A DNA stretch of 39,880 bases from positions 2,774-42,653 of the forward strand of contig JAADIP010000258.1 in NCBI GenBank assembly GCA_013151275.1. Reading direction: 5' to 3'. Position 1 is the first letter of the stretch. The number at the start of each line of letters is the position of its first letter. The position numbers and the translations under genes are program-made. Source of the stretch: Calditrichota bacterium (GTDB taxonomy: Bacteria; Calditrichota; Calditrichia; Calditrichales; Calditrichaceae). Below, one piece after another: positions 27,007 through 36,265 of the stretch. Under the pieces are notes generated by a model. The model did no database searches. It was not told the origin of the DNA and worked only from the letters and a program-made list of their open reading frames with translations.

Positions 27007-28311
27007 ATGTCTAAATTAAAACAAAAATTAGCGGAAAAGATTCCTTCATATCGTGAAAGAATTACCAAGTTGATGAAGGAATATGGCGATGTGGAAGTCG
27101 ATAAAGTTCACATTCGCCAATTATACGGAGGTATGAGAGGCTTAAAATGCTTAACGACCGACATTTCGTATCTTGACCCTGAGGAGGGAATTCGTTTCCG
27201 GGGCTATACGATCCCTGAAATTCTGGAAAAACTTCCCAAACCAAAAGGCGCCGAAATGCCTTATGTTGAAGGGCATTTTTATCTTTTGCTGACCGGCGAA
27301 ATTCCGACCGAAGAAGATATTCAGGACGTGGTCGAAGAATTTAAACAGAGACGCCGGGTTCCTCACTATGTTTTCGATATGCTCCGCGCAATGCCCCGCG
27401 ATACCCATCCGATGACCATGTTCTCGGCTGCCGTTCTTGCCATGCAAAGAGAATCCGAATTTGTTAAAAAGTACAACGAAGGCATCAGCAAGATGAATTA
27501 TTGGGAGCCCTATTTTGAAGACGCCCTGAACCTGCTGGCAAAATTACCGGAAATCGCAGCCTATATCTATCGCATGAAGTACAAAGCCGACACGCCGATT
27601 CCGTCGGATCCCGAACTGGATTTTGGCGCTAACTTTGCCCACATGATGGGAATCGGTCATCCTTACGACGAAGTATCGCGGATGTATTTTATTTTGCACA
27701 GCGATCACGAGAGCGGAAATGTCAGCGCGCACACAACACACCTTGTCGCTTCGGCTTTATCCGATCCGTACTATGCTTTATCGGCTGGTCTGGACGGTCT
27801 TGCCGGTCCTTTGCACGGTCTGGCTAATCAGGAAGTATTGCGCTGGATTCAGCATGTGATGGAGAAAATGGGCGGTAAATTACCCACAAAAGATGAGTTG
27901 AAAAAATTTGTCTGGGATACGTTGAATTCGGGTCAGGTTATTCCCGGCTACGGTCACGCCGTTCTGCGCAAAACCGACCCGCGTTACATGGCTCAACGCG
28001 AATTCGCTTTAAAACATCTGCCGGACGACCCCATCTTTAAACTGGTAAATATGCTTTATGAAGTTGTTCCTCCGATTCTGACGGAGCACGGCAAGGCTAA
28101 AAATCCATGGCCCAATGTTGACGCACACTCCGGCGTGATTCAATGGCATTACGGCGTAAGAGATTATGATTTTTACACAGTAATGTTTGGCGTCGGACGC
28201 GCTATCGGTGTTTTGAGCAATATCATTTGGGATCGGGCGGTTGGTCAGGCTATTGAACGTCCGAAATCGCTGACCACGGATATGCTGGAAAAGATAGCCG
28301 GTATTAAATAA
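27007..28311 (+). CDS. Citrate synthase, eukaryotic (mitochondrial) type
   Basis: Condenses acetyl-CoA with oxaloacetate. The 434-residue protein resembles mitochondrial citrate synthase far more than E. coli GltA: GGMRGLKCLTTDISYLDPEEGIRFRG, IPEILEKLPKPKG, EGHFYLLLTGEIPTEED, ILHSDHESGNVSAHTTHL, SALSDPYYALSAGLDGLAGP, then LHGLANQEVLRW. The catalytic residues are visible: His in GPLHGLANQE, His in PGYGHAVLRKTDPRY, and Asp in PWPNVDAHSGV. Such enzymes are known in Geobacter and some FCB bacteria. The SD AAAGGGG precedes the ATG. A strong terminator follows. The motif-level match to the pig enzyme is recalled from memory, not aligned. Confidence 0.95.
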   Translation: MSKLKQKLAEKIPSYRERITKLMKEYGDVEVDKVHIRQLYGGMRGLKCLTTDISYLDPEEGIRFRGYTIPEILEKLPKPKGAEMPYVEGHFYLLLTGEIPTEEDIQDVVEEFKQRRRVPHYVFDMLRAMPRDTHPMTMFSAAVLAMQRESEFVKKYNEGISKMNYWEPYFEDALNLLAKLPEIAAYIYRMKYKADTPIPSDPELDFGANFAHMMGIGHPYDEVSRMYFILHSDHESGNVSAHTTHLVASALSDPYYALSAGLDGLAGPLHGLANQEVLRWIQHVMEKMGGKLPTKDELKKFVWDTLNSGQVIPGYGHAVLRKTDPRYMAQREFALKHLPDDPIFKLVNMLYEVVPPILTEHGKAKNPWPNVDAHSGVIQWHYGVRDYDFYTVMFGVGRAIGVLSNIIWDRAVGQAIERPKSLTTDMLEKIAGIK

Positions 28312-28324
28312 TAAATAAAAAACG

Positions 28325-28363
28325 AAAAAAGGGCTGCTTTTAAAAGAAGAGCAGCCCTTTTTT
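28325..28363. terminator. Intrinsic terminator after citrate synthase (bidirectional)
   Basis: GGGCTGCT (28331-28338) pairs with AGCAGCCC (28350-28357) across an 11-base loop, flanked by A6 on the left and T6 on the right. It reads as a terminator on both strands, serving citrate synthase (+) and the convergent propeller gene (-). Confidence 0.9.
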
Positions 28364-28413
28364 AATTTTAGTCAATCGCTGTTTCAGAAGGCGTAAATAA
28401 TTTGACCTGCCGG

Positions 28414-29970
28414 TTATTCAAACCTTCCCTGCCGGTACCAGCGAAAAAGGGTAATACCGCTGGGCGTGCTAAGCCACATGTTATCGCCGTCCAGATCAAT
28501 GCGATAGACGCGGTTGTGGGCTAAGCCGTCACGCGTTGTGTAAAGATACCAATAATCCCGTTTAATAATGTATTTTAAAAGACCGCGATCCGTAGCAAAC
28601 CAGACGACGCCCGGAGTAAAGGCAATATCATGAAACTTCATTCTGATTCTTGTGAATGAAGTCCAGCTTTTTTTGCCCGGATCGTAAAAAGAGACGCCCT
28701 GCTCTCCGGCAAACCAAAGAGAATCGTTATTGACGCCGACCGCTCCTATTTGAATGTCAAATACCGCGGAACCCGTTTTAAAAAGAGTGAGAGAATCTTT
28801 TTTCGGAAAGTATTGATAAATTCCGTAGGGCGTTGCAAATAAAAGCGATGAATCGGTTCGGGCAATTCGGGTGATCAGAATATTATTCAATTTGGAGTTT
28901 TTGGGGCGCCGGATGGACCCGTAATTTAAGTCCATCCAATTGAATCCGCGGTCGGTGGCGATGAACAATTGATTCTCAAAAATCAACAGATCACGAATAT
29001 TTTCGGAAAGGAGCCTTTGAGCGCGGGTAAACGTGCGCCACTCCTTTTTCTTTTTGTCGTATCTTACCAGACCTTGCTGTGAACCGAAAAAGACGAATCG
29101 CTTGGTTCCGGTAATAGCGTTAATGTTATGATCGTAGATGCCCATTATTAAACCCGCTTCGAAGTATTCCCATTCTTCGGGATTGCCGCGCCACAGACAG
29201 ATTCCGCTTGGAACGTAACCGTTGCTTTTTCCGCCGATCCACACATCGTTCCCGTCTAAATAGATGTCTCTGGGATAAATGTTAGGAAGAGACTGGGGTT
29301 GAATGACCAGAGTGTTCTCATTCAAATCGGCATAAGCGGGGCCAAGTCCGTTGGTTGACAGCCAAAGACGATTGAATTTATCCACAACTCTTTCGGAATT
29401 GAGATAAAAAGTGCGGTTAAAAGGATCGAGAATTTCATCCGGAGGACGAAAAACGTATTTGCGATCTGTGAAAAAATCCGGTAATTCCCGCAAAGAAGGT
29501 CGGTAATAAGGCGGGTAGCGTATCGGATTTTTTTCTTTTTTAAAGTACTTCATTTCAACGGGATCCGGTTGACGCTGAGGAGGCATGGTGTCGTCGGACG
29601 GCGTCCAGTATTGAAAAGCAAAATTGTACACGTCAACGCCTTTTGGAGTTCTGGCAAAAAGCAAGCGCCTGTTTTCATCGTAACTCAGTTTCATAATCGA
29701 GTTGCTGCGTAATCCCGAACTCGTCGTAAAAGGAAAATCCCAATATTTTTCATAAAGGTTGTAACGCAAAATCCCGCCCAGCCGCGTTCCGAAAAAAACG
29801 TAATCTTCTCCGATTTCAACGGAAGTGATATCCGTTGCCGGGGCGTAGGTAATCCAGTCGTCGATAGTGTAATGGGTAAATCGGTCGAAATAGATCCGGT
29901 TAATAGTTTGACTTTTCAGGGACAGGGCATACAGGAAAAGGATGAAGGTAAAAAGAAAGGTTTTTTTCAT
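28414..29970 (-). CDS. Secreted beta-propeller protein with Reg_prop-like repeats
   Basis: A 518-residue exported protein. I chose ATG 29970, which has GGTGAG 4 nt upstream, over GTG 29979. The signal is MKKTFLFTFILFLYALSLKSQ. The rest shows repeats of the two-component-regulator propeller type: LWLSTNGLGPAYADL, LFIATDRGFNWMDL, LLFATPYGIYQYF, VWFATDRGLLKYI followed by YTTRDGLAHNRVYRI, and MWLSTPSGITLF. Such repeats usually form the sensor half of hybrid kinases; here no kinase, DNA-binding or membrane segment follows. Function is unknown. A ~50-residue Pro/Tyr/Phe-rich stretch (about 135-185) breaks the repeat pattern. It lies 5 bases after hflX and is probably cotranscribed. Confidence 0.82.
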   Translation of the reverse strand: MKKTFLFTFILFLYALSLKSQTINRIYFDRFTHYTIDDWITYAPATDITSVEIGEDYVFFGTRLGGILRYNLYEKYWDFPFTTSSGLRSNSIMKLSYDENRRLLFARTPKGVDVYNFAFQYWTPSDDTMPPQRQPDPVEMKYFKKEKNPIRYPPYYRPSLRELPDFFTDRKYVFRPPDEILDPFNRTFYLNSERVVDKFNRLWLSTNGLGPAYADLNENTLVIQPQSLPNIYPRDIYLDGNDVWIGGKSNGYVPSGICLWRGNPEEWEYFEAGLIMGIYDHNINAITGTKRFVFFGSQQGLVRYDKKKKEWRTFTRAQRLLSENIRDLLIFENQLFIATDRGFNWMDLNYGSIRRPKNSKLNNILITRIARTDSSLLFATPYGIYQYFPKKDSLTLFKTGSAVFDIQIGAVGVNNDSLWFAGEQGVSFYDPGKKSWTSFTRIRMKFHDIAFTPGVVWFATDRGLLKYIIKRDYWYLYTTRDGLAHNRVYRIDLDGDNMWLSTPSGITLFRWYRQGRFE

Positions 29971-29975
29971 AGTGC

Positions 29976-31271
29976 TCACCGATACTTTGCTGCAATGCGG
30001 TTAATTTTAGTCTTATTAGCTTTATCGTATTTAATAGTAAGATAGAGATAGTGGTCATCCGAAGATTTTTCGAGAATGGTTGCCAGAGGATAAAACAAAT
30101 GCTCGGCGGCGCCCGATTGATAATTCAATTTTATTTCGCGTATTTCGTATCGATCTTCTGCGAATTGCAATAAACGTTGTTTTAAGTGATGCAAGCCGAT
30201 GTGCCGCGATGCGGAAATAAACAAAGCTTCGGGATACAAAATTCTTAACTGATCCAAAAGCCCGTGATTTTGCAAACGATCGACTTTATTGAAAACAAGC
30301 AACTGTTTTTTCCCGTCCATGTTCAAATCGCGCAACAACCGCTCTACAGTTTCCAGATGCGACTCGTAATTGGGATGATTCACATCCACAACATGAATAA
30401 GCAAATCCGCCTCACGGGTTTCGGAAAGCGTTGTGTGAAAACTTGCAACCAAATGGTGCGGAAGCTTGCGAATAAATCCGACGGTGTCGCTTAAAAGAAT
30501 GGTGGTGCCGGGACTCAACTCGAGCCGCCTTATTGTTGTATCCAAAGTAGCGAATAACTGATCTTCGATGGTAACGTCGGCGTCGGTCAGCGCGTTCATC
30601 AATGTGGATTTTCCGGCGTTGGTGTATCCGATGAGCGCGGCGCGAAACAGCCCTTTGCGATTTTGCCGCTGCACCATATCCTGATTCGAAAAACGAACCA
30701 GTTTTTCTTTTAAATGCGCGATGCGTTTGCGAACCAATCGGCGGTCTGTTTCTAACTGGGTTTCGCCGGGACCTTTGGTGCCGATTCCGCCGACCTGTCG
30801 GGAAAGATGCTGCCATTGACGGGTAAGTCTGGGAAGATAGTAATTTAGCTGCGCCAATTCCACCTGTACCTTAGCCATGTTAGTGCGCGCGTGCAGGGCA
30901 AAGATATCCAATATTAAACCTGTGCGGTCGATGACCTTAATTCCCGTTAATTTTTCAATATTTCTAACCTGAGCCGGAGAGAGTTCATCATCAAAAATAA
31001 TGAGATCGATCTCGTTATCCTGAAGGAAGTCGTTTATTTCTTCAATTTTACCCTTGCCCAAAAAAAAGGCGGGATCAGGAGAAGAGCGCTCCTGAATAAA
31101 GGTGTGGACGGTTTCGGCGCCGCTGGTTTGGGCTAAAGCTTTTAATTCGGAAAGATGGTCTTCCACTTCCCACCGGGACTGACCCCGCTGTACCATACCA
31201 ACTAAAATACACCGTTCGAGCTGTGGAGTGATCTGATCTATTTTTTTTAAATCCTCTCTTTTAATTCGCAC
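29976..31271 (-). CDS. hflX: Ribosome-associated GTPase HflX
   Basis: HflX binds the 50S subunit and can split stalled or hibernating ribosomes under stress. The 431-residue protein has the N-terminal HflX domain (LKALAQTSGAETV, FFLGKGKIEEI, IIFDDELSPAQVRNIEKL, and RTGLILDIFALHARTNMAKVQVELAQLNY), the linker helix with QVGGIGTKGPGETQLETDRR, and the GTPase domain: G1 GYTNAGKST, G3 DTVGFI, G4 NKVD. The start is GTG at 31271 with only a weak purine-rich SD; no ATG is near. The downstream gene encodes a secreted propeller protein 5 bases on, an unusual partner. Confidence 0.95.
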   Translation of the reverse strand: MRIKREDLKKIDQITPQLERCILVGMVQRGQSRWEVEDHLSELKALAQTSGAETVHTFIQERSSPDPAFFLGKGKIEEINDFLQDNEIDLIIFDDELSPAQVRNIEKLTGIKVIDRTGLILDIFALHARTNMAKVQVELAQLNYYLPRLTRQWQHLSRQVGGIGTKGPGETQLETDRRLVRKRIAHLKEKLVRFSNQDMVQRQNRKGLFRAALIGYTNAGKSTLMNALTDADVTIEDQLFATLDTTIRRLELSPGTTILLSDTVGFIRKLPHHLVASFHTTLSETREADLLIHVVDVNHPNYESHLETVERLLRDLNMDGKKQLLVFNKVDRLQNHGLLDQLRILYPEALFISASRHIGLHHLKQRLLQFAEDRYEIREIKLNYQSGAAEHLFYPLATILEKSSDDHYLYLTIKYDKANKTKINRIAAKYR

Positions 31272-31410
31272 TTTTTCTATTTTAAATAATTTTTCTCAAA
31301 ATGCAAGAGAAATATTTATCGCCTGTCGATTTATTTATTCACATTTAATTCAAAAAGATACGGAAGGTTCCGAATGAAACCAAAGATTAGTAAAATCCGC
31401 AAAACAAAAA

Positions 31411-31439
31411 AAAGGGGCGCTTCAAAAAAGCGCCCCTTT
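31411..31439 (-). terminator. Intrinsic terminator after the porin-like gene
   Basis: A 12-bp stem (AAAGGGGCGCTT at 31411-31422 with its complement at 31428-31439) has a 5-base loop. On the minus strand it is followed by a long T-rich run, placing it just after the stop of the porin-like gene. Confidence 0.9.
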
Positions 31440-31445
31440 GGTAAA

Positions 31446-32471
31446 TTATTTAAACTTGTAGAAAAACGTTATTCGCGGAATAATGTCATTGTCCGGTTTT
31501 TGCGCGCCGTCATAAAAAACCAATTCGATATTCGGTATTAAATGAAGGGTCTTTAAAAACAAATAGTCTAATCCAAACACAACAAAAGTGGCTTTTGCCG
31601 ATGAATCGACCGGAATGTACGAAATGTCTTTTCCGTCGGTAACGGGATCAAACAATTTGTCAACCCGGCTGAAGAAGGACAGGTTTTTCTTTAAATGGTA
31701 AGTTGCGAAAGCAGAAACAAGTCTGCGATTGACCGCGCTCTTTCCTGATTGCGTTCTGAACTGATTAATATACATTAATCCCGCCCTTAATGAGTGGTTC
31801 TGATAAGCCATAAAGCCCTGATAAGTGTAGCGTCTTTTGGTTTCGGGAAGAGTTTCGTAATCTCCGTAAACTTCAAACAAAAGATTGTTTGTAACATTGT
31901 ATCCCAGCGAAAGCAAGACTTTTTTACCTTTATTGTTTTCCGATTTTTGAGCGTTCCCGTTGCCGACCATGGCGTGGAAGTAAGCCTTTTGGGATGGTCC
32001 GAATTTACCTTTGACTGCAAGTCCCGTTTCTCTGGATGAAGCCATTTTGTAAAGATCAGCCGGCGTTTTTTCCACCGCGCGGTATCCCCAGAATTTTTCG
32101 ATAATATTAAAGGTGGGCGTGGGAGACGTTCCCAAAATTATTTCCGTGCTTTTGGTTTTGTATTTTAAATAGGCGTCTTTCACAAAGGGCACGGCGGCTT
32201 CTTTGGATTCAAAATCTCCTTTGTGCGCCATTTCAAGACGAAGGCGCACGGAAAAATTGTGCAGCAAGTCCTGGTCGTAAGTCAGATAAATCCGCCGAAA
32301 CCAGAATCCGTTGCGATCCTTTAAATTCGAATCGTGATCGGATAAAATGTAATAGTAATCGCCGAAAACCAAGCCGCTTATTTTGCCCTGTGGCAAAGAC
32401 TGAGAAAACGAAAAAAGCGGCGTGAAAAAGAAGATCAAAGATAAAACCACTTTAAAAAGATGTTTATTCAT
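31446..32471 (-). CDS. Outer-membrane beta-barrel protein, porin-like (OprO/P-type)
   Basis: A 341-residue exported protein. ATG 32471 has AGGAGA 8 nt upstream; an upstream in-frame start nine codons earlier would swallow that SD. The signal is MNKHLFKVVLSLIFFFTPLFSFSQ. The body is a series of amphipathic strands with aromatic girdle residues, for example GKISGLVFGDYYYIL, FWFRRIYLTYDQDL, FSVRLRLEMAHKGDF, VKDAYLKYK and LLFEVYGDYETL. It ends ITFFYKFK, a strand-like C-terminus suited to BAM recognition. The pattern of a first-strand FGDYYY, RRIYLTYD, and VKDAYLKYK recalls phosphate-selective porin-type barrels, but substrate specificity cannot be read. It has its own strong promoter and terminator, so it is monocistronic. 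Confidence 0.8.
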   Translation of the reverse strand: MNKHLFKVVLSLIFFFTPLFSFSQSLPQGKISGLVFGDYYYILSDHDSNLKDRNGFWFRRIYLTYDQDLLHNFSVRLRLEMAHKGDFESKEAAVPFVKDAYLKYKTKSTEIILGTSPTPTFNIIEKFWGYRAVEKTPADLYKMASSRETGLAVKGKFGPSQKAYFHAMVGNGNAQKSENNKGKKVLLSLGYNVTNNLLFEVYGDYETLPETKRRYTYQGFMAYQNHSLRAGLMYINQFRTQSGKSAVNRRLVSAFATYHLKKNLSFFSRVDKLFDPVTDGKDISYIPVDSSAKATFVVFGLDYLFLKTLHLIPNIELVFYDGAQKPDNDIIPRITFFYKFK

Positions 32472-32794
32472 AATATATTCTCCTGTTTTGTTAGTCAATT
32501 GTTAGAAGATTAAAATAAAATATTAGTGTTTTGTTAGTATAGTGTCAAAACTTTATTAAAATAACGAATCAATAGTTTTATTTAAGGTTGAAAAAAGAAA
32601 TATAATTTGAACTAAAAGCAACGATTTTTTTTAACGTTTTAACGACGAAAAAGATACCGCCGGGTTCCGGTTTATGTTAAATTCAAAACTTTCAAAAAAA
32701 TGACGATAGTGAGTTGAATTAGATTTTCGAAATCGTGAAAATATTCTTAAATTATATATTCTATTTAAAAAAAGGCGAGGAGAGTAAATAGATT
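32472..32794. promoter_or_regulatory. Divergent regulatory gap with a Rex-box-like site before the mutase operon
   Basis: This AT-rich gap separates the porin-like gene (-) from the methylmalonyl-CoA operon (+). It holds the porin promoter, a direct repeat TTTTGTTAGT near 32487 and 32529, and TCGTGAA-AATA-TTCTTAA at 32733-32750. The last has the 7-4-7 Rex layout with 11 of 14 consensus matches. TATATT near 32756 could be a -10, but I found no matching -35. No gene is visible. Confidence 0.4.
32520..32548 (-). promoter_or_regulatory. Strong sigma70-type promoter of the porin-like gene
   Basis: On the minus strand, TTGACA (32548-32543) and TAATAT (32525-32520) are separated by exactly 17 bases. 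The predicted start lies about 40 nt before the ATG at 32471. This is the best promoter match in the window. Confidence 0.7.
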
Positions 32795-34468
32795 ATGGAC
32801 AAAAAAAGTTTGATCGAACAGCAAAAAGAAAAATGGGAAAACACAACCCTTAAAAAGGTTCTGCAAAAATTTCCCGAACAAAAGGAATCTTTTTCAACGA
32901 GTTCCTGGCTTCCCGTTGAACGACTTTATTTGCCGCGGCAAATGAGCGAAGAAGAGTATCTGGAACGCATCGGTTTTCCGGGAGAGTACCCGTTCACCCG
33001 CGGCGTTCAGCCCACCATGTACCGCGGTCGTTTCTGGACAATGCGCCAATACGCGGGCTTTGGCACTGCTGAGGAGTCTAATCAGCGTTACAAGTATTTG
33101 TTGAGTCAGGGGCAGACAGGTCTTTCGGTAGCCTTCGATTTGCCCACGCAAATCGGTTACGATTCGGACGATCCGCGCAGCGTCGGAGAGGTGGGAAAAG
33201 TAGGCGTAGCAATCGACAGTCTCGAAGATATGGAAATCCTGTTCCGGGGAATTCCCCTGGACAAGGTTTCGACTTCCATGACGATCAACGCTCCGGCTGC
33301 GGTGTTGCTTGCCTTTTACATCGCCGTGGCTCAAAAGCAGGGAGTTGCAAAAGAGCAGTTACGCGGCACCATTCAAAATGATATTCTTAAAGAATACATT
33401 GCGCGCGGAACCTACATTTTTCCGCCTAAGCCGTCGTTACGTTTAATTACGAATATTTTCGAATATTGCTCCAAAGAAGTTCCGAAGTGGAATACGATCA
33501 GCATTTCCGGTTACCACATTCGCGAAGCGGGTTCAACCGCAGCGCAGGAAGTGGCGTTTACTCTGGCGGACGGTATCGAATATGTCAAAGCAGCCATTAA
33601 AGTGGGACTGGATGTGGATCAGTTTGCCGGAAGGCTTTCTTTCTTTTTCAACGCCCATAACGATCTGTTTGAAGAAATCGCCAAATTCCGCGCGGCTCGC
33701 CGCATCTGGGCAAAAATAATGAAGGAAAAATTTCAGGCAAAAAAAGAGAAGTCCATGATGCTGCGCTTTCATACGCAGACCGGCGGCAGCACGTTAACGG
33801 CTCAGCAGCCTGACAACAACATCGTTCGCGTAACCATTCAAACGTTGGCGGCTGTGCTCGGCGGAACACAGAGCCTGCACACCAACTCACGCGATGAAGC
33901 CCTGGGACTGCCCACCGAAGATTCCGTGCGAATCGCGCTGCGGACACAACAGATTGTGGCTTACGAATCGGGAGTAACAAACACCGTCGATCCTCTCGCC
34001 GGTTCCTACTTTATTGAAAATTTAACCGATAAAATAGAAGAAGAAGTCCTGAAATATCTGAACAAGATTGAAACGATGGGCGGAATGGTTCAAGCCATTG
34101 AAAACGGTTATGTTCAAAAAGAAATTCAGGACGCCGCTTACAAATATCAGCAGGAAATTGAAAAGGGCGATCGTGTTGTGGTGGGAGTTAATAAATTCAC
34201 CGTCGAACAAGAGAAGCCCAAAGAAATTTTGCGAGTCAATCCCCTGTTGCGCAAAGTTCAATCTGAAAAATTAATGAAACTGCGGAAAAACCGCAACAAC
34301 CAGGAAGTTGATAAGGCGCTGCAGGCGTTACGGGAAGGGGCGCGCGACGAAAGCGTTAATTTGATGCCCCTGATTCTTGACGCCGCTAAAGCTTACGCCA
34401 CTTTGGGCGAGATTTGTAATGTTCTGAGAGATGAATTCGGTGAATATCGTGAATCAATTGTACTTTGA
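32795..34468 (+). CDS. Methylmalonyl-CoA mutase, large (catalytic) subunit
   Basis: Carries the TIM-barrel catalytic domain that interconverts succinyl-CoA and (R)-methylmalonyl-CoA by a radical route with adenosylcobalamin. The 557 residues show [80 protein letters not shown], and [23 protein letters not shown] then [30 protein letters not shown]. It stops before any B12-binding domain, which is a separate gene 23 bases downstream, as in archaeal-type split mutases. AGGAG lies 12 nt from the ATG. The [16 protein letters not shown] context favours methylmalonyl-CoA over isobutyryl-CoA or ethylmalonyl-CoA mutase, supported by the epimerase in the operon. Confidence 0.95.
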   Translation: MDKKSLIEQQKEKWENTTLKKVLQKFPEQKESFSTSSWLPVERLYLPRQMSEEEYLERIGFPGEYPFTRGVQPTMYRGRFWTMRQYAGFGTAEESNQRYKYLLSQGQTGLSVAFDLPTQIGYDSDDPRSVGEVGKVGVAIDSLEDMEILFRGIPLDKVSTSMTINAPAAVLLAFYIAVAQKQGVAKEQLRGTIQNDILKEYIARGTYIFPPKPSLRLITNIFEYCSKEVPKWNTISISGYHIREAGSTAAQEVAFTLADGIEYVKAAIKVGLDVDQFAGRLSFFFNAHNDLFEEIAKFRAARRIWAKIMKEKFQAKKEKSMMLRFHTQTGGSTLTAQQPDNNIVRVTIQTLAAVLGGTQSLHTNSRDEALGLPTEDSVRIALRTQQIVAYESGVTNTVDPLAGSYFIENLTDKIEEEVLKYLNKIETMGGMVQAIENGYVQKEIQDAAYKYQQEIEKGDRVVVGVNKFTVEQEKPKEILRVNPLLRKVQSEKLMKLRKNRNNQEVDKALQALREGARDESVNLMPLILDAAKAYATLGEICNVLRDEFGEYRESIVL

Positions 34469-34491
34469 TTAAAATTGGCGAGGAATAGATT

Positions 34492-34896
34492 ATGTCAAGA
34501 AAAATTCGTATTCTGATATCCAAACCCGGTCTGGACGGTCACGACCGTGGCGCAAAATACATTGCCCGCGCCTTAAAAGACGCCGGGTACGAGGTGATTT
34601 ACATGGGAATTCGTCAATCACCCGAGGCAATAGTAAAAACAGCAATTCAGGAAGACGTGGATTTTGTGGGATTGAGTTTGCTCTCCGGCGCCCACAACGA
34701 ACTTTTCCCCGAAGTAGTTCGCCTTTTGCGCGAGCAGGGAGCAAATGACGTCATCGTGTTTGGCGGCGGGGTAATACCGCAGGAAGATATTTCCTATCTT
34801 AAAGAACAAGGGATCGAAGCCGTCTTTACTCCGGGCACACCCATCCAAAAAGTAATTGAATTTATCGAAACCAATAAAGAAAGAGTACTCCATTGA
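34492..34896 (+). CDS. Methylmalonyl-CoA mutase, small B12-binding subunit
   Basis: A 134-residue cobalamin-binding domain with SKPGLDGHDRGAKYIARAL, the DxHxxG motif in which His17 replaces the lower axial ligand of B12. GLSLLSGAH (the SxL loop) and VFGGGVIPQEDISYLKEQGI then FTPGT follow, the standard C-terminal mutase signature. It pairs with the large subunit just upstream. Its translation start region (GGCGAGGA...ATAGATTATG) is nearly identical to that of the large subunit, apart from a 6-base difference. The last bases overlap the MeaB start (TTGA). Confidence 0.95.
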   Translation: MSRKIRILISKPGLDGHDRGAKYIARALKDAGYEVIYMGIRQSPEAIVKTAIQEDVDFVGLSLLSGAHNELFPEVVRLLREQGANDVIVFGGGVIPQEDISYLKEQGIEAVFTPGTPIQKVIEFIETNKERVLH

Positions 34897-35855
34897 TCGG
34901 CAAATTAGTCAACGGCATTATTCACGGCGAAACGCGATCCATCGCCCGAGCCATTAGTTGGATCGAAAACGATGTTCCGCAAAAAGAGGAACTGATTGAC
35001 GCCCTGTTTGAGCACACCGGGCGCGCTCAAATTCTCGGAATAACCGGACCTCCGGGTTCGGGTAAAAGCAGCCTGCTGGATCGGATTATCGAACAGGAGC
35101 GGAAACGGGATAAGAAAATAGCCGTGCTGGCAATCGATCCCAGCTCGCCTTTCACGGGAGGGGCTATTCTTGGCGACCGATTGCGCATGCAAAAGCACAC
35201 GGTAGATGCGGGCGTTTTTATTCGTTCCATGGCTTCGCGCGGTCATTTGGGCGGAGTCGCGGGAGCAACTTCCGATTCCGTTAAAGTTCTTGACGCGGCG
35301 GGATTTGATTTGATTGTTATCGAAACCATCGGTGTGGGGCAGACCGAAATTGAGGTGATGAATATTGCCGATCTGGTGATGCTGGTGCTGGTTCCCGGAC
35401 TGGGAGACGAGATTCAGGCGTTAAAAGCCGGAGTGATGGAAATAGGAGATATTTTTGTCGTAAACAAAGCCGATAAAGAAGAAGCGAACCGGCTGAAAGC
35501 GGAAATCGAATACGTTTTGCACTTAAAGACGGAAGATGAAAAAGGGGTTAAAAACCCGATTTTTATGACCTCCGCCACGGAGAATACGGGAATTGAAGAA
35601 TTGGTCAACGGATTACACGAATACATGCAAAGAATGGGAGAAAACGGAACGTTGAGAGAAAGACGCCGTCGGCGGGTAACATTGGAGCTGAAGAAAATCA
35701 TTACCGCAAAGATTGAAGCTCATGTTCACAAATTTCTTGAAACGGGCAACAATCTGGATGTCTGGATCGATCAGATTCTTCGTAAAAAAACCTCTCCCTA
35801 TAAATTGATTAACGAAAAGGTGATTCAAATTTTAAAGGAGTTAAAAGAAAAATGA
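34893..35855 (+). CDS. meaB: MeaB/ArgK-type G-protein chaperone of methylmalonyl-CoA mutase
   Basis: A GTPase that guards and reactivates the B12 mutase. The 320-residue protein has an N-terminal helical arm ([24 protein letters not shown]), the P-loop [71 protein letters not shown] and NKAD, with a C-terminal dimerisation helix. The start is TTG at 34893, overlapping the stop of the B12 subunit by 3-4 bases; it gives [13 protein letters not shown], a good N-terminus. Gene order mutase-MeaB-epimerase is typical. Confidence 0.95.
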   Translation: MIGKLVNGIIHGETRSIARAISWIENDVPQKEELIDALFEHTGRAQILGITGPPGSGKSSLLDRIIEQERKRDKKIAVLAIDPSSPFTGGAILGDRLRMQKHTVDAGVFIRSMASRGHLGGVAGATSDSVKVLDAAGFDLIVIETIGVGQTEIEVMNIADLVMLVLVPGLGDEIQALKAGVMEIGDIFVVNKADKEEANRLKAEIEYVLHLKTEDEKGVKNPIFMTSATENTGIEELVNGLHEYMQRMGENGTLRERRRRRVTLELKKIITAKIEAHVHKFLETGNNLDVWIDQILRKKTSPYKLINEKVIQILKELKEK

Positions 35856-36265
35856 TTCAGCAAATAAATCACATCGGGATTGCGGTTCGGTCGTTGGAAG
35901 AACGCATTCCCTTTTATCGGGATGTTCTCGGGCTGAAATACCTGGGAACCGAAGAAGTGGAAGAGCAAAAAGTGCGGGTGGCGATGTTCAGGGTCGGAGA
36001 AGTTAAAATCGAACTTTTGGAGCCGACCGAAGAAAGCAGCCCGATTGCGGGATTTTTGGAGAAGAGAGGCGAGGGAATTCATCACATTGCCTTTCAAAGC
36101 GACAACCTTGAAAATCAGCTTTCGGATTTAAAGAATAAAGGCATTCGTTTAATCGACGAATATCCGAGAGAGGGAGCGCATGGCACGAAAATCGCCTTTA
36201 TTCATCCGAAATCGTCGGGAAAGGTATTGACCGAACTTTGTCAATCCGGGAGAAAAGAAGAATGA
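35852..36265 (+). CDS. mce: Methylmalonyl-CoA epimerase
   Basis: Interconverts (R)- and (S)-methylmalonyl-CoA, linking the mutase to the decarboxylase. The 137-residue protein is a vicinal-oxygen-chelate fold with two repeats. The metal-ligand motifs are [23 protein letters not shown] (first His), [26 protein letters not shown] (second His), and VLTELCQ (Glu). The length is typical. It begins within the MeaB stop (ATGA) and ends within the start of the next gene (ATGA), so the run is translationally coupled. Confidence 0.94.
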   Translation: MIQQINHIGIAVRSLEERIPFYRDVLGLKYLGTEEVEEQKVRVAMFRVGEVKIELLEPTEESSPIAGFLEKRGEGIHHIAFQSDNLENQLSDLKNKGIRLIDEYPREGAHGTKIAFIHPKSSGKVLTELCQSGRKEE

